64,000 nucleotides of DNA from an uncultured Prevotellaceae bacterium (GTDB taxonomy: Bacteria > Bacteroidota > Bacteroidia > Bacteroidales > Muribaculaceae): assembly GCA_900318535.1 (NCBI GenBank), contig ONKU01000003.1, positions 1-64,000 of the forward strand. Direction: 5' to 3'. The notes under the pieces are model-generated. The model was not told the DNA's origin. It made no database searches and was given only the letters and a program-made list of their open reading frames with translations. Made by a program: the position numbers and the translations under genes. Below, in pieces: positions 33,945-43,900 of the stretch (position 1 is its first letter; every line of letters begins with the position of its first letter).

Positions 33945-35252
33945 TTATTGTTTGGGCTTCTTCTTGAAGAAGAAGTGCTTGATGACCAGGTGGCTGCGGT
34001 TCAACACGAGGATGACACCCAACGCGGCCAGATAAGCGAGCATCAGGCGGGTGAGGATGGCATCTTCGTCGTAGTCGTCACCCAGGGCGCTCAGTTCCAC
34101 AGGCTGCTCCACATCGTCGAGCGATGCGAGGGTGCGCTTCCACTTGATGACACCGTCCTCGATATAGGTCACGGCGGGGTTGCCGCGGGCCAGCGACTTG
34201 AGTTCGCTGTCATCCATGTTGTAAATGGGATAATCGGCCATGGAGATGTCCTTCCAACGGTCGATTTCGTTGTTGCTGGCAGGCGTGAGCCCGATGACTT
34301 GGACATCGGAGACAAGAGCCGCATCGGCCAGTTCGTTCAGTGCAAAAGAGCTGGCCACGCCCACGTCGGACAGATCAGGGAAAAGCAGCAGCAATGTGCG
34401 ACGGCTGTCGCCCAGCACGTCGAGCGTCACATCGTCGCCGTCCTCATCCATGATGGCAATGCTGTTGTGGCTGCCGTCCTGCACGATGACCTTGCCGCGA
34501 GGGCGCTTGGCGTGATAGCGGGTCACATATTCCCAGCCGTCTTCCTCGTCGGGCAGGCTGTCGATGGTGAACTCATGCTCCACACCGTCCTTGCTGTAGA
34601 TGAAGATGAAGTCGTCCTCGTCCTCAGTGCTGTCATCGGTGCTGTCCTGTGATACCAGACGGGTGCCGACGGGGTAGGGACGGTAGTCGATGAGCGGCTG
34701 GGTGAAGTAGCCGTAGTAAGCCACTGCCATGACAAAGGCAAACGATGCCGCCATGACCATCCACTGCACGGCAGGGCCGAAAATGCCGCGCACCGAGGTG
34801 TTGAGCAGGATCAGATAAACCGTTCCCAGCAACAGCAGCACGTTTTTGCCGAAGGTGGCCCAGTTGCTGAGATGCAGCGCATCGCCAAAGCAGCCGCAGT
34901 CGGGTACGGCGCCCGTGATGGCGAGCCATAGTGTGAGCGGTGTCATCACCAGCAACATGAGCAAGGCAATCCATGGCGCGCTGCGGCGGTAGGCTCCCAC
35001 GACGATGGCGATACCCAGCATAAATTCAATCGCAGCTATCGCGGCGGCGAGGAACAATGCGGTGTCGCTCCACTGTCCCAGGCCCAATGCATAGAAGTAG
35101 TCGGTGATCTTGTAACAAGTGCCCCACGGGTCAACGCCCTTGGTAAATCCCGAGAAGACGAACACGCCGCCCACGGTCAATCGCATGAGCACCGTGAGCA
35201 ACTGGCACCATTTCTCGTATTTGATGGCGTTGATGATGGTTTTGAGGGTCAT
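33945..35252 (-). CDS. BT_3928-family DoxX/MauE-like membrane protein
   Basis: 435 residues. Four or five membrane helices in the first 190 residues, with RLTVGGVFVFSGFTKGVDPW (DoxX-like start) and VPDCGCFGDALHLSNW (a paired-cysteine segment, as in MauE-type redox membrane proteins). A long non-membrane domain follows with a thioredoxin-like stretch (LLLLFPDLSDVGVASSFALN) but no CxxC, and then a final helix and a basic tail. The family is defined by BT_3928 of Bacteroides thetaiotaomicron; a role in envelope thiol or quinone redox is inferred. DUF1599 lies directly upstream, as is usual in the order. Confidence 0.8.
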   Translation of the reverse strand: MTLKTIINAIKYEKWCQLLTVLMRLTVGGVFVFSGFTKGVDPWGTCYKITDYFYALGLGQWSDTALFLAAAIAAIEFMLGIAIVVGAYRRSAPWIALLMLLVMTPLTLWLAITGAVPDCGCFGDALHLSNWATFGKNVLLLLGTVYLILLNTSVRGIFGPAVQWMVMAASFAFVMAVAYYGYFTQPLIDYRPYPVGTRLVSQDSTDDSTEDEDDFIFIYSKDGVEHEFTIDSLPDEEDGWEYVTRYHAKRPRGKVIVQDGSHNSIAIMDEDGDDVTLDVLGDSRRTLLLLFPDLSDVGVASSFALNELADAALVSDVQVIGLTPASNNEIDRWKDISMADYPIYNMDDSELKSLARGNPAVTYIEDGVIKWKRTLASLDDVEQPVELSALGDDYDEDAILTRLMLAYLAALGVILVLNRSHLVIKHFFFKKKPKQ

Positions 35253-35278
35253 TTCTGTTATTGGTTTTCAGATAACCA

Positions 35279-35833
35279 CTAATTTTCAGCTTCTAACTCC
35301 TCGTTGTGCTTGATCAGGGCGAACACGCTGTAGTTGATCATGTCCTGGTAGTTGGCGTCGATGCCCTCGCTCACCAGCGTCGCGCCGCCGTGGTTCTCTA
35401 TCTCCTTGGTGCGCTGGATCTTGGTCAGGATCAGGTCGGTGTAGCTGGAGATACGCATGTCGCGCCACGCCTCGCCATAGTCGGTGTTCTTGGCAATCAT
35501 CAGGTCCTTGGTGGCGCCGATGAGTTCGTCGTAGAGTTGCAGGGCCTGCTCGGCGGTGATGTCCACTGTGTCGCTGTAGCCCAGTCGCAGCTGGATGAGG
35601 CCGATAATGCCGTAGTTGATGATGCCGATGAACTCGGGCCAGATGCCTTCGCCCACCTTGGTCTCGCCGTTGAGCTCGAGAGTGCGGATGCGCTTGGCCT
35701 TGATGAAAATCTGGTCGGTCACCGAGCGGGGCCGCAGGATACGCCACGAGGGACCGTAGTCCTTCATCTTGTTAATGAACAGTTCGCGGCACTGGGCGAT
35801 GGCCTCGTCATATTGTTTGCTAGTGTTGTGCAT
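35279..35833 (-). CDS. DUF1599 family protein (tandem MazG-like halves)
   Basis: 184 residues built of two similar halves: KMKDYGPSWRILRPRSVTDQ with INYGIIGLIQLRLG, and KNTDYGEAWRDMRISSYTDL with INYSVFALIK. The DYGxxWR element recurs in each half. The family is all-alpha and related to NTP pyrophosphohydrolases, but no verified reaction is known. It starts a minus-strand group with the BT_3928-type gene (26-nt gap). A -7 box lies at 35869-35876. Confidence 0.85.
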   Translation of the reverse strand: MHNTSKQYDEAIAQCRELFINKMKDYGPSWRILRPRSVTDQIFIKAKRIRTLELNGETKVGEGIWPEFIGIINYGIIGLIQLRLGYSDTVDITAEQALQLYDELIGATKDLMIAKNTDYGEAWRDMRISSYTDLILTKIQRTKEIENHGGATLVSEGIDANYQDMINYSVFALIKHNEELEAEN

Positions 35834-35868
35834 AGCCTGTTGTCAATGTTATATCGTCGTTTGAACCC

Positions 35869-35876
35869 ACAAAGAT
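35869..35876 (-). promoter_or_regulatory. -7 promoter box for DUF1599 and BT_3928-type genes
   Basis: Minus-strand TATCTTTG, 35 nt before the start at 35833. Confidence 0.6.
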
Positions 35877-35993
35877 AGTGTAAGTCGAGCGGAATGCCAA
35901 AAAAACCTCAAAAAAGAGGGTAGATGAAATCATAAAAAACACAAAAAAGGCAATAAGATGGGGAGTCGTGGCCGTTATGTGAAAAAAAAGTAC

Positions 35994-36001
35994 TAATTTT
36001 G
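35994..36001 (+). promoter_or_regulatory. -7 promoter box for the GT2 gene
   Basis: TAATTTTG, 36 nt before the ATG at 36038. Confidence 0.55.
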
Positions 36002-36037
36002 TAGTTTAAACGACGACCAATAATATTCAAAGCACCA

Positions 36038-36802
36038 ATGAAGTCAGACAGTTTAGTCATTATCCCGACTTACAACGAGAAGGAGAACATCAAGGCCATC
36101 ATTACAGCCGTGCTGGAACTCACCGAGCACCAGTTTGATGTGCTGATCGTTGACGACAATTCCCCGGATGGCACTGCAACGCTGGTCGAGGAAATGATCG
36201 CGTTGCATCCCGAGCGTGTCAATATCCTGAAACGCGCGGGCAAGCAGGGATTGGGAACAGCCTATATCGCTGGCTTCAAGTGGGCCCTGAGCCATGATTA
36301 TGATTACATCATCGAGATGGACGCCGATTTCTCGCATCCCGTCAACAAACTGCCCGAACTGCAGGCAGCTTGTGCCACGGGCGGTGCCGATGTGTCGGTG
36401 GGCTCGCGCTACGTGTCCGGGGTGAATGTGGTGAACTGGCCCATGGGCAGGATGCTGATGAGTTATTATGCGTCGGCCTATGTCCGCCTGATTACGGGCA
36501 TGAAGGTGCGTGACGCCACGGCGGGCTATGTGTGCTACCGCCGCGAGGTACTGTTGTCCATTAACTTGGATGCCATCGAGTTCAAGGGCTATGCCTTCCA
36601 GATCGAGATGAAGTTCACCGCTCACCGCATGGGCTTCAAGATCAAGGAGGTGCCTATCGTGTTCGTGAACCGTGTTCTGGGCACCAGCAAGATGAACAGC
36701 AGCATCTTCTTTGAGGCACTGTGGGGCGTGATCAAGTTGCGTTGGGACTCCATCTTCAACAGGTCGCGTTTCGCCCGTCAACTGGAGCCTCGACGTAATT
36801 GA
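36038..36802 (+). CDS. Polyprenol monophosphomannose synthase-like GT2 glycosyltransferase
   Basis: 254 residues, Dpm1-type. Family motifs in order: VIIPTYNEKENI (6-17), VLIVDDNSPDGTA, the DxD-type EMDADFSHP that binds metal and sugar nucleotide, GSRYVSGVNVVNWPMGR and DATAGYVCYRREVL. No C-terminal membrane anchor, so it is the short soluble type. It transfers a sugar, probably mannose, to a polyprenyl phosphate at the inner face of the membrane. Such genes are common in Bacteroidota, where protein O-glycosylation uses lipid carriers. That link is inference. Confidence 0.85.
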   Translation: MKSDSLVIIPTYNEKENIKAIITAVLELTEHQFDVLIVDDNSPDGTATLVEEMIALHPERVNILKRAGKQGLGTAYIAGFKWALSHDYDYIIEMDADFSHPVNKLPELQAACATGGADVSVGSRYVSGVNVVNWPMGRMLMSYYASAYVRLITGMKVRDATAGYVCYRREVLLSINLDAIEFKGYAFQIEMKFTAHRMGFKIKEVPIVFVNRVLGTSKMNSSIFFEALWGVIKLRWDSIFNRSRFARQLEPRRN

Positions 36803-36909
36803 CTTTCCACAACTGGGTTTGACGCGCTGTCGTCCGTCGTGAAAACGGTTGGCACGGTTCTTGCGTGAAACAGGTCGTTATCAGTTGTGAAAATTGACAC
36901 ATTTTAATC

Positions 36910-39600
36910 ATGGTAAAGAAGATACACGATAGAGGGTTGACCCCCGAGCAAGTGACTGCCAGCCGTCGTGAGCATGGCGACAATGTACTCACCCCTCCAC
37001 GTCGTGACCCCTTGTGGCGACAGTTTCTGGCAAAATTTGACGATCCGCTGATCAAGATCCTGTTGGTAGCGCTTGCGCTGTCATTGGGTCTGTCGGCCTA
37101 TGAGTATTTCGGCTTGGGCATGGGTGTGAGCATCCTGTTTGAGCCGATCGGCATTTTTGTAGCCATTGTGTTGGCCACACTGGTGGGTTTCCTGGTCGAA
37201 GTCAGCGCCAACAAGAAATTCCGCCTGCTCAACCAGACCGATGACCATGTCAACGTGAAGGTGATGCGCGATGGCCACGTTACCCAGGTGCCGCGATGCG
37301 ATATCGTTGTGGGCGACATCGTGCTGCTGGAGACAGGTGAGAAAGTGCCTGCCGACGGCATCGTCATCGATAGCTTCAACCTCAGGGTGGATGAAAGCTC
37401 TTTTACCGGCGAGCCTTCAGCATGGAAAAACCATGATGCCAGTGCCGGATCGGCCGAGGCGACCTATCCTGTCAATCTGCTGCTGCGCGCGAGCACCGTC
37501 ATCGAGGGCAGTGCCACGATACGCATCGAGCGTGTTGGCGACATGACCGAATATGGCAAGATTTACCGCGATGCGCAAATCGACAACAACATCAAGACCC
37601 CTCTTACACAGCAGCTTGACCGCCTGGGACGAACGATTGCCCGTGGCAGCTATGTGATGGCTGGTTTGCTGGTGTTGGGCCGTCTTGTGGAGTACTTTGT
37701 TGCCGGCAGTGAGGGCGTCGTTGCCGATGCACAATATCTTATCGAAACGGTGATGCTTGCAGTCACGCTCATCGTCGTTTCGGTGCCCGAGGGTTTGCCC
37801 ATGAGCGTCACCCTGTCGCTGGCGTTGAGCATGCGCAAGATGCTGAAGCACAACAATCTTGTGCGCCGTATGCATGCCTGCGAGACAATGGGTGCCACGA
37901 CGGTGATCTGTACCGATAAAACGGGCACGCTCACACAGAACAAGATGCAGGTCTATCAGGCACATTTCTACGGCTTGAAAGACGGTGAACGGCTTGACGA
38001 GGCCGATGATGCCGCTGCACTGGTGAGCGAGAGCATCGCCTGCAACAGCACCGCATATCTCGACGACAGCGATCCCGCCAACGTCGTGGCGCTGGGAAAT
38101 CCGACCGAGGGCGCGCTGCTGCTGTGGCTGCGTGACTCCGGCATCGACTACATGGCGACTCGCGATGGCTGTGACGTGCTGGGCCAGATGCCTTTCTCAA
38201 CCATGACCAAGATGATGGCCACAGTTGTCGATAGCCCGACGGGAAATCGCCGCCTGCTGGTCAAGGGTGCTCCCGAAATCATCATGCGCTTGTGCGACAC
38301 GGTGATGGGCGACGTGACGTTCCAGCAAATCACCGACGAGCTTGCCAATTATCAGTCCAAGGCGATGCGCACCCTGGCGTTTGCCTATTGTCCGCTGTCG
38401 GCAAGTGATGAACCTGAAAAGGTGCTGCAACGCCTCAAGGCCGGTGGCGCAGGACCGCTCACCTTCATGGGCATCGTGGCCATCAGCGACCCTGTGCGCC
38501 CCGATGTGCCTGCCGCTATCCAGGATTGCCGCAATGCCGGCGTGAAAGTGAAAATCGTCACTGGCGATACCGGTGGCACGGCACGTGAGATTGGCCGTCA
38601 GGTGGGTTTGTGGACCGACGAGGACGGTGATGACGCGATAGTCAGCGGTCCCGATTTTGCGGCTATGGACGACGCTCAAGCCGCCCAGTGCGCATCCAAG
38701 ATAAAAATCATGTCGCGTGCGCGTCCTGACGACAAGGCACGCCTTGTCAGACTGCTGCAACAGCAGGGCGAGGTGGTTGCCGTCACCGGTGATGGCACCA
38801 ACGACGCTCCGGCCCTGAATGCTGCTCAAGTGGGCCTGTCGATGGGCGACGGCACCGCTGTGGCCAAGGAGGCCAGTGACATCACCATCCTGAACAATTC
38901 ATTTGCCAGCATCAACAAGGCCGTGCTGTGGGGCCGCTCGCTCTATAGCAATATCCAACGTTTCATCCTGTTCCAGCTGACGGTCAACGTGTGTGCCTGC
39001 CTGGTGGTCGCTGTGTGCTCGTTCTTCAGCAAGCAGCCGGCACTCACTGTTACCCAGATGTTGTGGGTCAACCTCATCATGGACACCTTTGCCGCATTGG
39101 CGCTGGCTGCACTGCCGCCGAACAGCATCCTGATGAAACAGCGTCCGCGCAACTCCAACGCGAGCATCATCACGTCAACGATGATGAAATTCATCCTCAC
39201 CAGCGGTGCGATTTTCGCCGTGCTGATGATAGGCCTGTATTACTATTTTGTACGTGAGGCCAATGGCGGTCCCGTGTTTGCACGAGGCATCAATCCCAAC
39301 ATCAATGCTCACGAGATGGGCATGTACTTCAGCGTTTTTGTCTTCCTGCAGTTCTGGAACATGTTGAATGCAAGATCCTTTGCTACAGGCAAATGGGCGT
39401 TTAACAACTTGGAGGACAGTAAGGTCTTTTGGATGGTGGCCACGGTCATCTTTGTGGGGCAAATCGTGCTGGTGCAGTGCTTCTCGCCGATGTTTGATTG
39501 CGCCCCGCTCACCGTCATTGAATGGCTATGGGTCATCTTGGGTACCATGCCGGTATTCCTGATCGGACAGCTGTTTGTCACACGGGTCAAGAACGCATAA
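36910..39600 (+). CDS. PMCA-type calcium-translocating P-type ATPase
   Basis: 896 residues. N-terminal cation-ATPase domain, two helices near 50-95, actuator domain with DESSFTGE (TGE loop), the calcium-site helix VSVPEGLPMSVTLSLALS with PEGLP, phosphorylation motif CTDKTGTLTQNKM (Asp336), KGAPEI in the nucleotide domain, MVTGD-like KIVTGDTGGTA, hinge TGDGTNDAPAL and six C-terminal helices with QMLWVNLIMDTFAALALA, the N-x-x-x-D site seen in calcium pumps. It pumps Ca2+ out of the cytoplasm. It stands alone after the GT2 gene (107-nt gap) and is followed by a large palindrome. Confidence 0.93.
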   Translation: MVKKIHDRGLTPEQVTASRREHGDNVLTPPRRDPLWRQFLAKFDDPLIKILLVALALSLGLSAYEYFGLGMGVSILFEPIGIFVAIVLATLVGFLVEVSANKKFRLLNQTDDHVNVKVMRDGHVTQVPRCDIVVGDIVLLETGEKVPADGIVIDSFNLRVDESSFTGEPSAWKNHDASAGSAEATYPVNLLLRASTVIEGSATIRIERVGDMTEYGKIYRDAQIDNNIKTPLTQQLDRLGRTIARGSYVMAGLLVLGRLVEYFVAGSEGVVADAQYLIETVMLAVTLIVVSVPEGLPMSVTLSLALSMRKMLKHNNLVRRMHACETMGATTVICTDKTGTLTQNKMQVYQAHFYGLKDGERLDEADDAAALVSESIACNSTAYLDDSDPANVVALGNPTEGALLLWLRDSGIDYMATRDGCDVLGQMPFSTMTKMMATVVDSPTGNRRLLVKGAPEIIMRLCDTVMGDVTFQQITDELANYQSKAMRTLAFAYCPLSASDEPEKVLQRLKAGGAGPLTFMGIVAISDPVRPDVPAAIQDCRNAGVKVKIVTGDTGGTAREIGRQVGLWTDEDGDDAIVSGPDFAAMDDAQAAQCASKIKIMSRARPDDKARLVRLLQQQGEVVAVTGDGTNDAPALNAAQVGLSMGDGTAVAKEASDITILNNSFASINKAVLWGRSLYSNIQRFILFQLTVNVCACLVVAVCSFFSKQPALTVTQMLWVNLIMDTFAALALAALPPNSILMKQRPRNSNASIITSTMMKFILTSGAIFAVLMIGLYYYFVREANGGPVFARGINPNINAHEMGMYFSVFVFLQFWNMLNARSFATGKWAFNNLEDSKVFWMVATVIFVGQIVLVQCFSPMFDCAPLTVIEWLWVILGTMPVFLIGQLFVTRVKNA

Positions 39601-39662
39601 ACTCTTGTCGCGTATGCTGCTTTAATAATTGAAATAAATACTTATAAAACAACGTGTTGTGG

Positions 39663-39712
39663 ATTACACAAGGTTGTGTTGCACAAATTTGTGTAACACA
39701 ACCTTGTGTAAT
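39663..39712. terminator. 50-bp near-perfect palindrome after the calcium ATPase gene
   Basis: 25-nt arms (39663-39687 and 39688-39712) pair with one mismatch; the core is ACACAAGGTTGTGTT. Likely terminator for the ATPase, but it also sits just 5' of the next gene's promoter, so an operator role is possible. Confidence 0.65.
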
Positions 39713-39726
39713 TTAAAAAACAATGC

Positions 39727-39734
39727 TATCTTTG
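39727..39734 (+). promoter_or_regulatory. -7 promoter box for the AAA ATPase gene
   Basis: TATCTTTG, 22 nt before the ATG at 39757. Confidence 0.65.
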
Positions 39735-39756
39735 CGCATCTAACCATTATAGCTAT

Positions 39757-40896
39757 ATGGAACGCAAAAGTTTTATTTTCGGTACAGCTGTCAGTGATTA
39801 TAATTTCATTGGTCGCGAGGTAGAGACCGCTCGGCTGAGGGCTAATTTCTTGGAAGGTATCAATACAATCCTTATTTCACCTCGTCGCATCGGCAAGACA
39901 TCGCTTGTGAAGCATGTGGCAAAGAGCCTGGAGCCCAATCCTGATGTTATTGTGGTCTATCTTGACATGTTCGCCTGCAAAACGGAGTATGAATTTTATA
40001 ATGCCCTTACCGCTGCCGTGTTGAAACAGACCGCCTCTCATGTTGACAAGTGGATGGAATATGCCAAGGACTTCCTTGTTCGGCTGACACCTAAGATTAC
40101 TTTCTCCCCCGAGGCTAATACCGACTTTTCTCTATCTCTCGGCATCACTCCAAGAACACATACGCCTGAAGAGGTGCTGGGCTTGGCCGAAGAGATTGCC
40201 ATCAAGCGCGACAAGCACATAGTTGTATGCATCGACGAATTCCAACAGATGGGGGAATTGCCTGATTCGTTGACTATACAGAAGAGGCTTCGCACCATCT
40301 GGCAACATCAACAGCGCACCAGTTATTGCTTGTTTGGCAGCAAGCAGCACTTGATGAGCACGATTTTTCAGCGGCGTAACATGCCTTTTTATCAGTTCGG
40401 AGACATGATGTTCTTAGGTAAAATTGATACCGACGATTGGGTTCAATATATCAAGAAACACTTTGAAGACCGCAACAAGTCGATAAGTGACGAAATTGCC
40501 CAGCGATTGTGTTGCTTGGTAGATGGCTACTCATCCTATGTACAGCAACTGGCATGGCTGTTGTTCTCCCGCCTCAATGAGGGAGATACGGCTACCGATG
40601 AACAACTCACAATGGCGATGAACGATTTGCTGGATGCTAATGAAGCCCTATTCATGCAGCAGATCGAGCCGCTGTCGTCCTATCAGATGAATTTCCTTCG
40701 TGCTGTGGCAGCTGGCCATCACAAAGGCTTCGGTGACAAAGACATTAGAGAAGATTATAACCTGGGAAGTCCATCGAACATCACTCGATTAAAGGAAACC
40801 TTGGTCAAAAAAGATTTGGTTGAGGTTCGCGGTAGAGGTGAGATTTATCTGACAGATCCGGTCTTCTTGCAATGGATGAACCGTCGAATGATATGA
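39757..40896 (+). CDS. AAA ATPase of the archaeal-ATPase/STAND-like group
   Basis: 379 residues, no signal peptide. Starts with FIGREVETARLRANF, then Walker A SPRRIGKTSL (about 41-50), Walker B IVVCIDEFQQMG (about 155) and sensor-like YCLFGSKQHLMS. The C-terminal third has a winged-helix-like region (SYQMNFLRAVAAGH to KKDLVEVRGRGEIYLTDPVF). These ATPases are abundant in Bacteroidales, often mobile, with no agreed function. The gene looks more A+T-rich than its neighbours, hinting at transfer. It has its own promoter and ends 26 nt before the SusC of the PUL. Confidence 0.8.
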   Translation: MERKSFIFGTAVSDYNFIGREVETARLRANFLEGINTILISPRRIGKTSLVKHVAKSLEPNPDVIVVYLDMFACKTEYEFYNALTAAVLKQTASHVDKWMEYAKDFLVRLTPKITFSPEANTDFSLSLGITPRTHTPEEVLGLAEEIAIKRDKHIVVCIDEFQQMGELPDSLTIQKRLRTIWQHQQRTSYCLFGSKQHLMSTIFQRRNMPFYQFGDMMFLGKIDTDDWVQYIKKHFEDRNKSISDEIAQRLCCLVDGYSSYVQQLAWLLFSRLNEGDTATDEQLTMAMNDLLDANEALFMQQIEPLSSYQMNFLRAVAAGHHKGFGDKDIREDYNLGSPSNITRLKETLVKKDLVEVRGRGEIYLTDPVFLQWMNRRMI

Positions 40897-40922
40897 ACAT
40901 TAACAAAAATGTTATAGTAATT

Positions 40923-43900
40923 ATGATAGAAAAGTTAAGATTCAAGTTTCATCACTTGGTCAGGTCGCTAGCGGTGGCGGGGCTTGTTTTGGGTGGCGGC
41001 GCTGCGTTGGCCTCTCCTGTACCCCAGGGGCAGAGCGGCGCGGTGCAAGCCTCGACGGTGACGGGACAGGTGCTTGACGAGAACGGCGATCCGGTCATCG
41101 GGGCGACCGTGAGTGTCAAGGGCACGAATGTGAATGCCGTCACCGACTTTGACGGGCGATTCAGCATTAACGCTTCACGGGGCGCTAGCCTGATTGTGAG
41201 CTATGTGGGCTACGGAACCCGGGAAGTGTTGGTCGACGGCACTGCCCTGACGATTGACCTCAAGCAGGATTCCCAAGTCCTTAACGAGGTGGTGGTAACC
41301 GCCTTGGGTATCAAGAAGGAGGCCAAATCGTTGTCATATAATGTGCAGCAGGTTGAAGGCGATGCGCTGATGAGGGTGCAGGACGCTAACTTCGTCAACT
41401 CGCTCTCGGGCAAGGTAGCCGGAGTGACCATCAATGCCAGCGCGACGGGTGCGGGCGGCAGCAGCCGCGTTGTGATGCGCGGTGCCAAGTCGATCAACGG
41501 CAACAACAACGTGCTGTATGTCGTGGACGGTATCCCCATGCAGAACCTCAGTAGCGAGCAGCCTGAGGGCATTTTTGCCGGCGCGGGCCAGACGGGTGAT
41601 GCCACCAGCAACATCAACCCCGATGACATCGAGAGCATCAGTGCCTTGACGGGTCCCTCTGCTGCGGCCCTTTATGGTGCCAATGCGGCCAACGGTGTCA
41701 TCCTAATCACGACCAAGCGGGGCCGTGCGGGTAGGGTAGATGTGACCTACAACGGCAGTTTCCAGTTCTCGCGCCCCTTTGTCTTGCCGCGGTTCCAGAA
41801 CCAGTATGGACCCAGTGAGACGGGCAGTTACTTCAGTTGGGGCGAGAAACTGGCTGCCCCCAGCAGTTACCGTCCTGCTGACTTCTTCCAGACGGGCACC
41901 AACATCGCCAACTCGGTGAGCCTGAGTGCCGGCAGCGACAAAAACCAGACCTACCTGTCGCTAGGTGCCACCAATGCCCAGGGCATCATCCACAGCAATA
42001 ACTACGACCGTTATAACCTAAGCGTGCGCAACACCACCAGTTTCTTTGATGACCGCATGACCCTCGACTTGGGCTATATGCTCAGCGCCGTCAAAGAGCA
42101 GAACATGATCAGCCAGGGCCAGTACCACAATCCGCTGGTGCCCGTCTATCTGTTCCCTGCTGGTGACGACTTCAGCAAGTTGGGCTATTTCGAACGCTAC
42201 GACACGGGCCGAAACTTCCCCGTGCAATACTGGCCATACAACTACGACATCTCGATGGAGAACCCCTACTGGGAGACCGAGCGTGAGCGTTTCATCAACC
42301 ACAAGGAGCGTCACCAAGCAACCGTCTCGCTCAACTGGCGCATCACCCCGTGGCTGGATATTACGGGCCGCGTGAAATATGACAAGAGCAGCGACAAATA
42401 TGAGGAAAAATTCTTTGCCTCGACCAACACGCTCTATGCCTCCAAATACGGCCACTACGGCTTGCGCAACGTGAGCAACCGCCAGCTGTATGCCGAGGCC
42501 TTTGCCAAGTTCAACAAATACTTTTACATTGCCGATGGCCACTTGAGCCTGAGCGGTGTGCTGGGCACGAGTTTTGACCAGCGCGACAACAGCATCGAGG
42601 GTTTCAGTGGACACTTGAAGGGCACCGCCAACAAGTTCACCCTGGCTAATGTCGAGACCACCAACTCGGCTTTCAAACCCGTCCAGAGCGGCTACCGCAC
42701 CCAACTGCAGAGCGTGTATGCCACCGCCCAGTTGGGTGGTGCTGATATGGTCTATATAGATCTTAGTGCCCGCAATGACTGGTCGAGCAAACTCGAAAAG
42801 AGTTACTTCTACTGGTCGGCTGGTCTTTCTTGTATATGGACCGAAGCGCTGCGTCAGATTGGTGTAGAACTTGATTGGCTCAATTTCTTCAAGACCCGCA
42901 TAGGCTACTCCCAGGTGGGTAATGAGCCTAACGAGCCTTTCCTGACGCGTGAGACCTATGCCATCAACCCCTCGACCGGTCTTGCCGAGACCTCGACACG
43001 GATGCTTACCGACCTCAAGCCCGAGCGCACCAGCTCGCAGGAGGCCGGTATCGATTTGTATATGTTCCGCAGCCGTCTGAAAGTGAATATGACTCTATAT
43101 AAATCCATCACGCGCAACCAGTTCTTCTATCCTACGCTGCCTGCTTCGTCGGGCTACACCAGTGCTGTGGTCAATGGTGGACGAGTAGATAACGAGGGCG
43201 TTGAACTCACGGCGCGTTATACCCAGCCCCTGGGTCCAGTGACTTGGGAAACTTATTTGACCTGGACACTTAATCAAAACAAGGTCAAGGAACTGCTCAA
43301 GGAATGGCGCAACCCCATCGACGGCGAGATTTACAACTTGGACGAACTCTACATGGGCGGCACCTCGGGCTACCAGATACGTCTGACCGAGGGAGGCACG
43401 TTGAGCGACGTGTATGTCTCGACGCTCAAGACCGACGAGCACGGAGCCATCTACGTCAATCCCGAGCGCCAGAGCGTCGAGGCCAATCCCAACAATAATG
43501 CTTATTACATCTATGCTGGTCAAGCCGCTCCCAAGTACAACCTGTCATGGGGCAACTCGATCAGTTTCAAGGGTGTGACCCTGTCTGCCCTGTTCGCCTA
43601 CCGCTATGGCGGCATCGTCGTGAGCGAGACACAGGCTATCCTCGACTACTACGGAGCCAGTGAGGCCACCCAGAATGCCCGCAACGACGGCGGCGTGGTC
43701 ATCAACGGCAAGAAAATCAATGCCCAAGGTTATTACCAGACCGTGGGCAACCCCAACGGCACGGTCGATTCCCGCTATGTCTATAGTGCGACCAACCTTA
43801 GGCTGGCTGAGTTGAGCATCGGCTACGATGTGCCGGTCTATCGCTGGGTCAAGTGGATCAAGGGCATGAATGTATCATTTGTCGCCCACAACCTGTGCAT

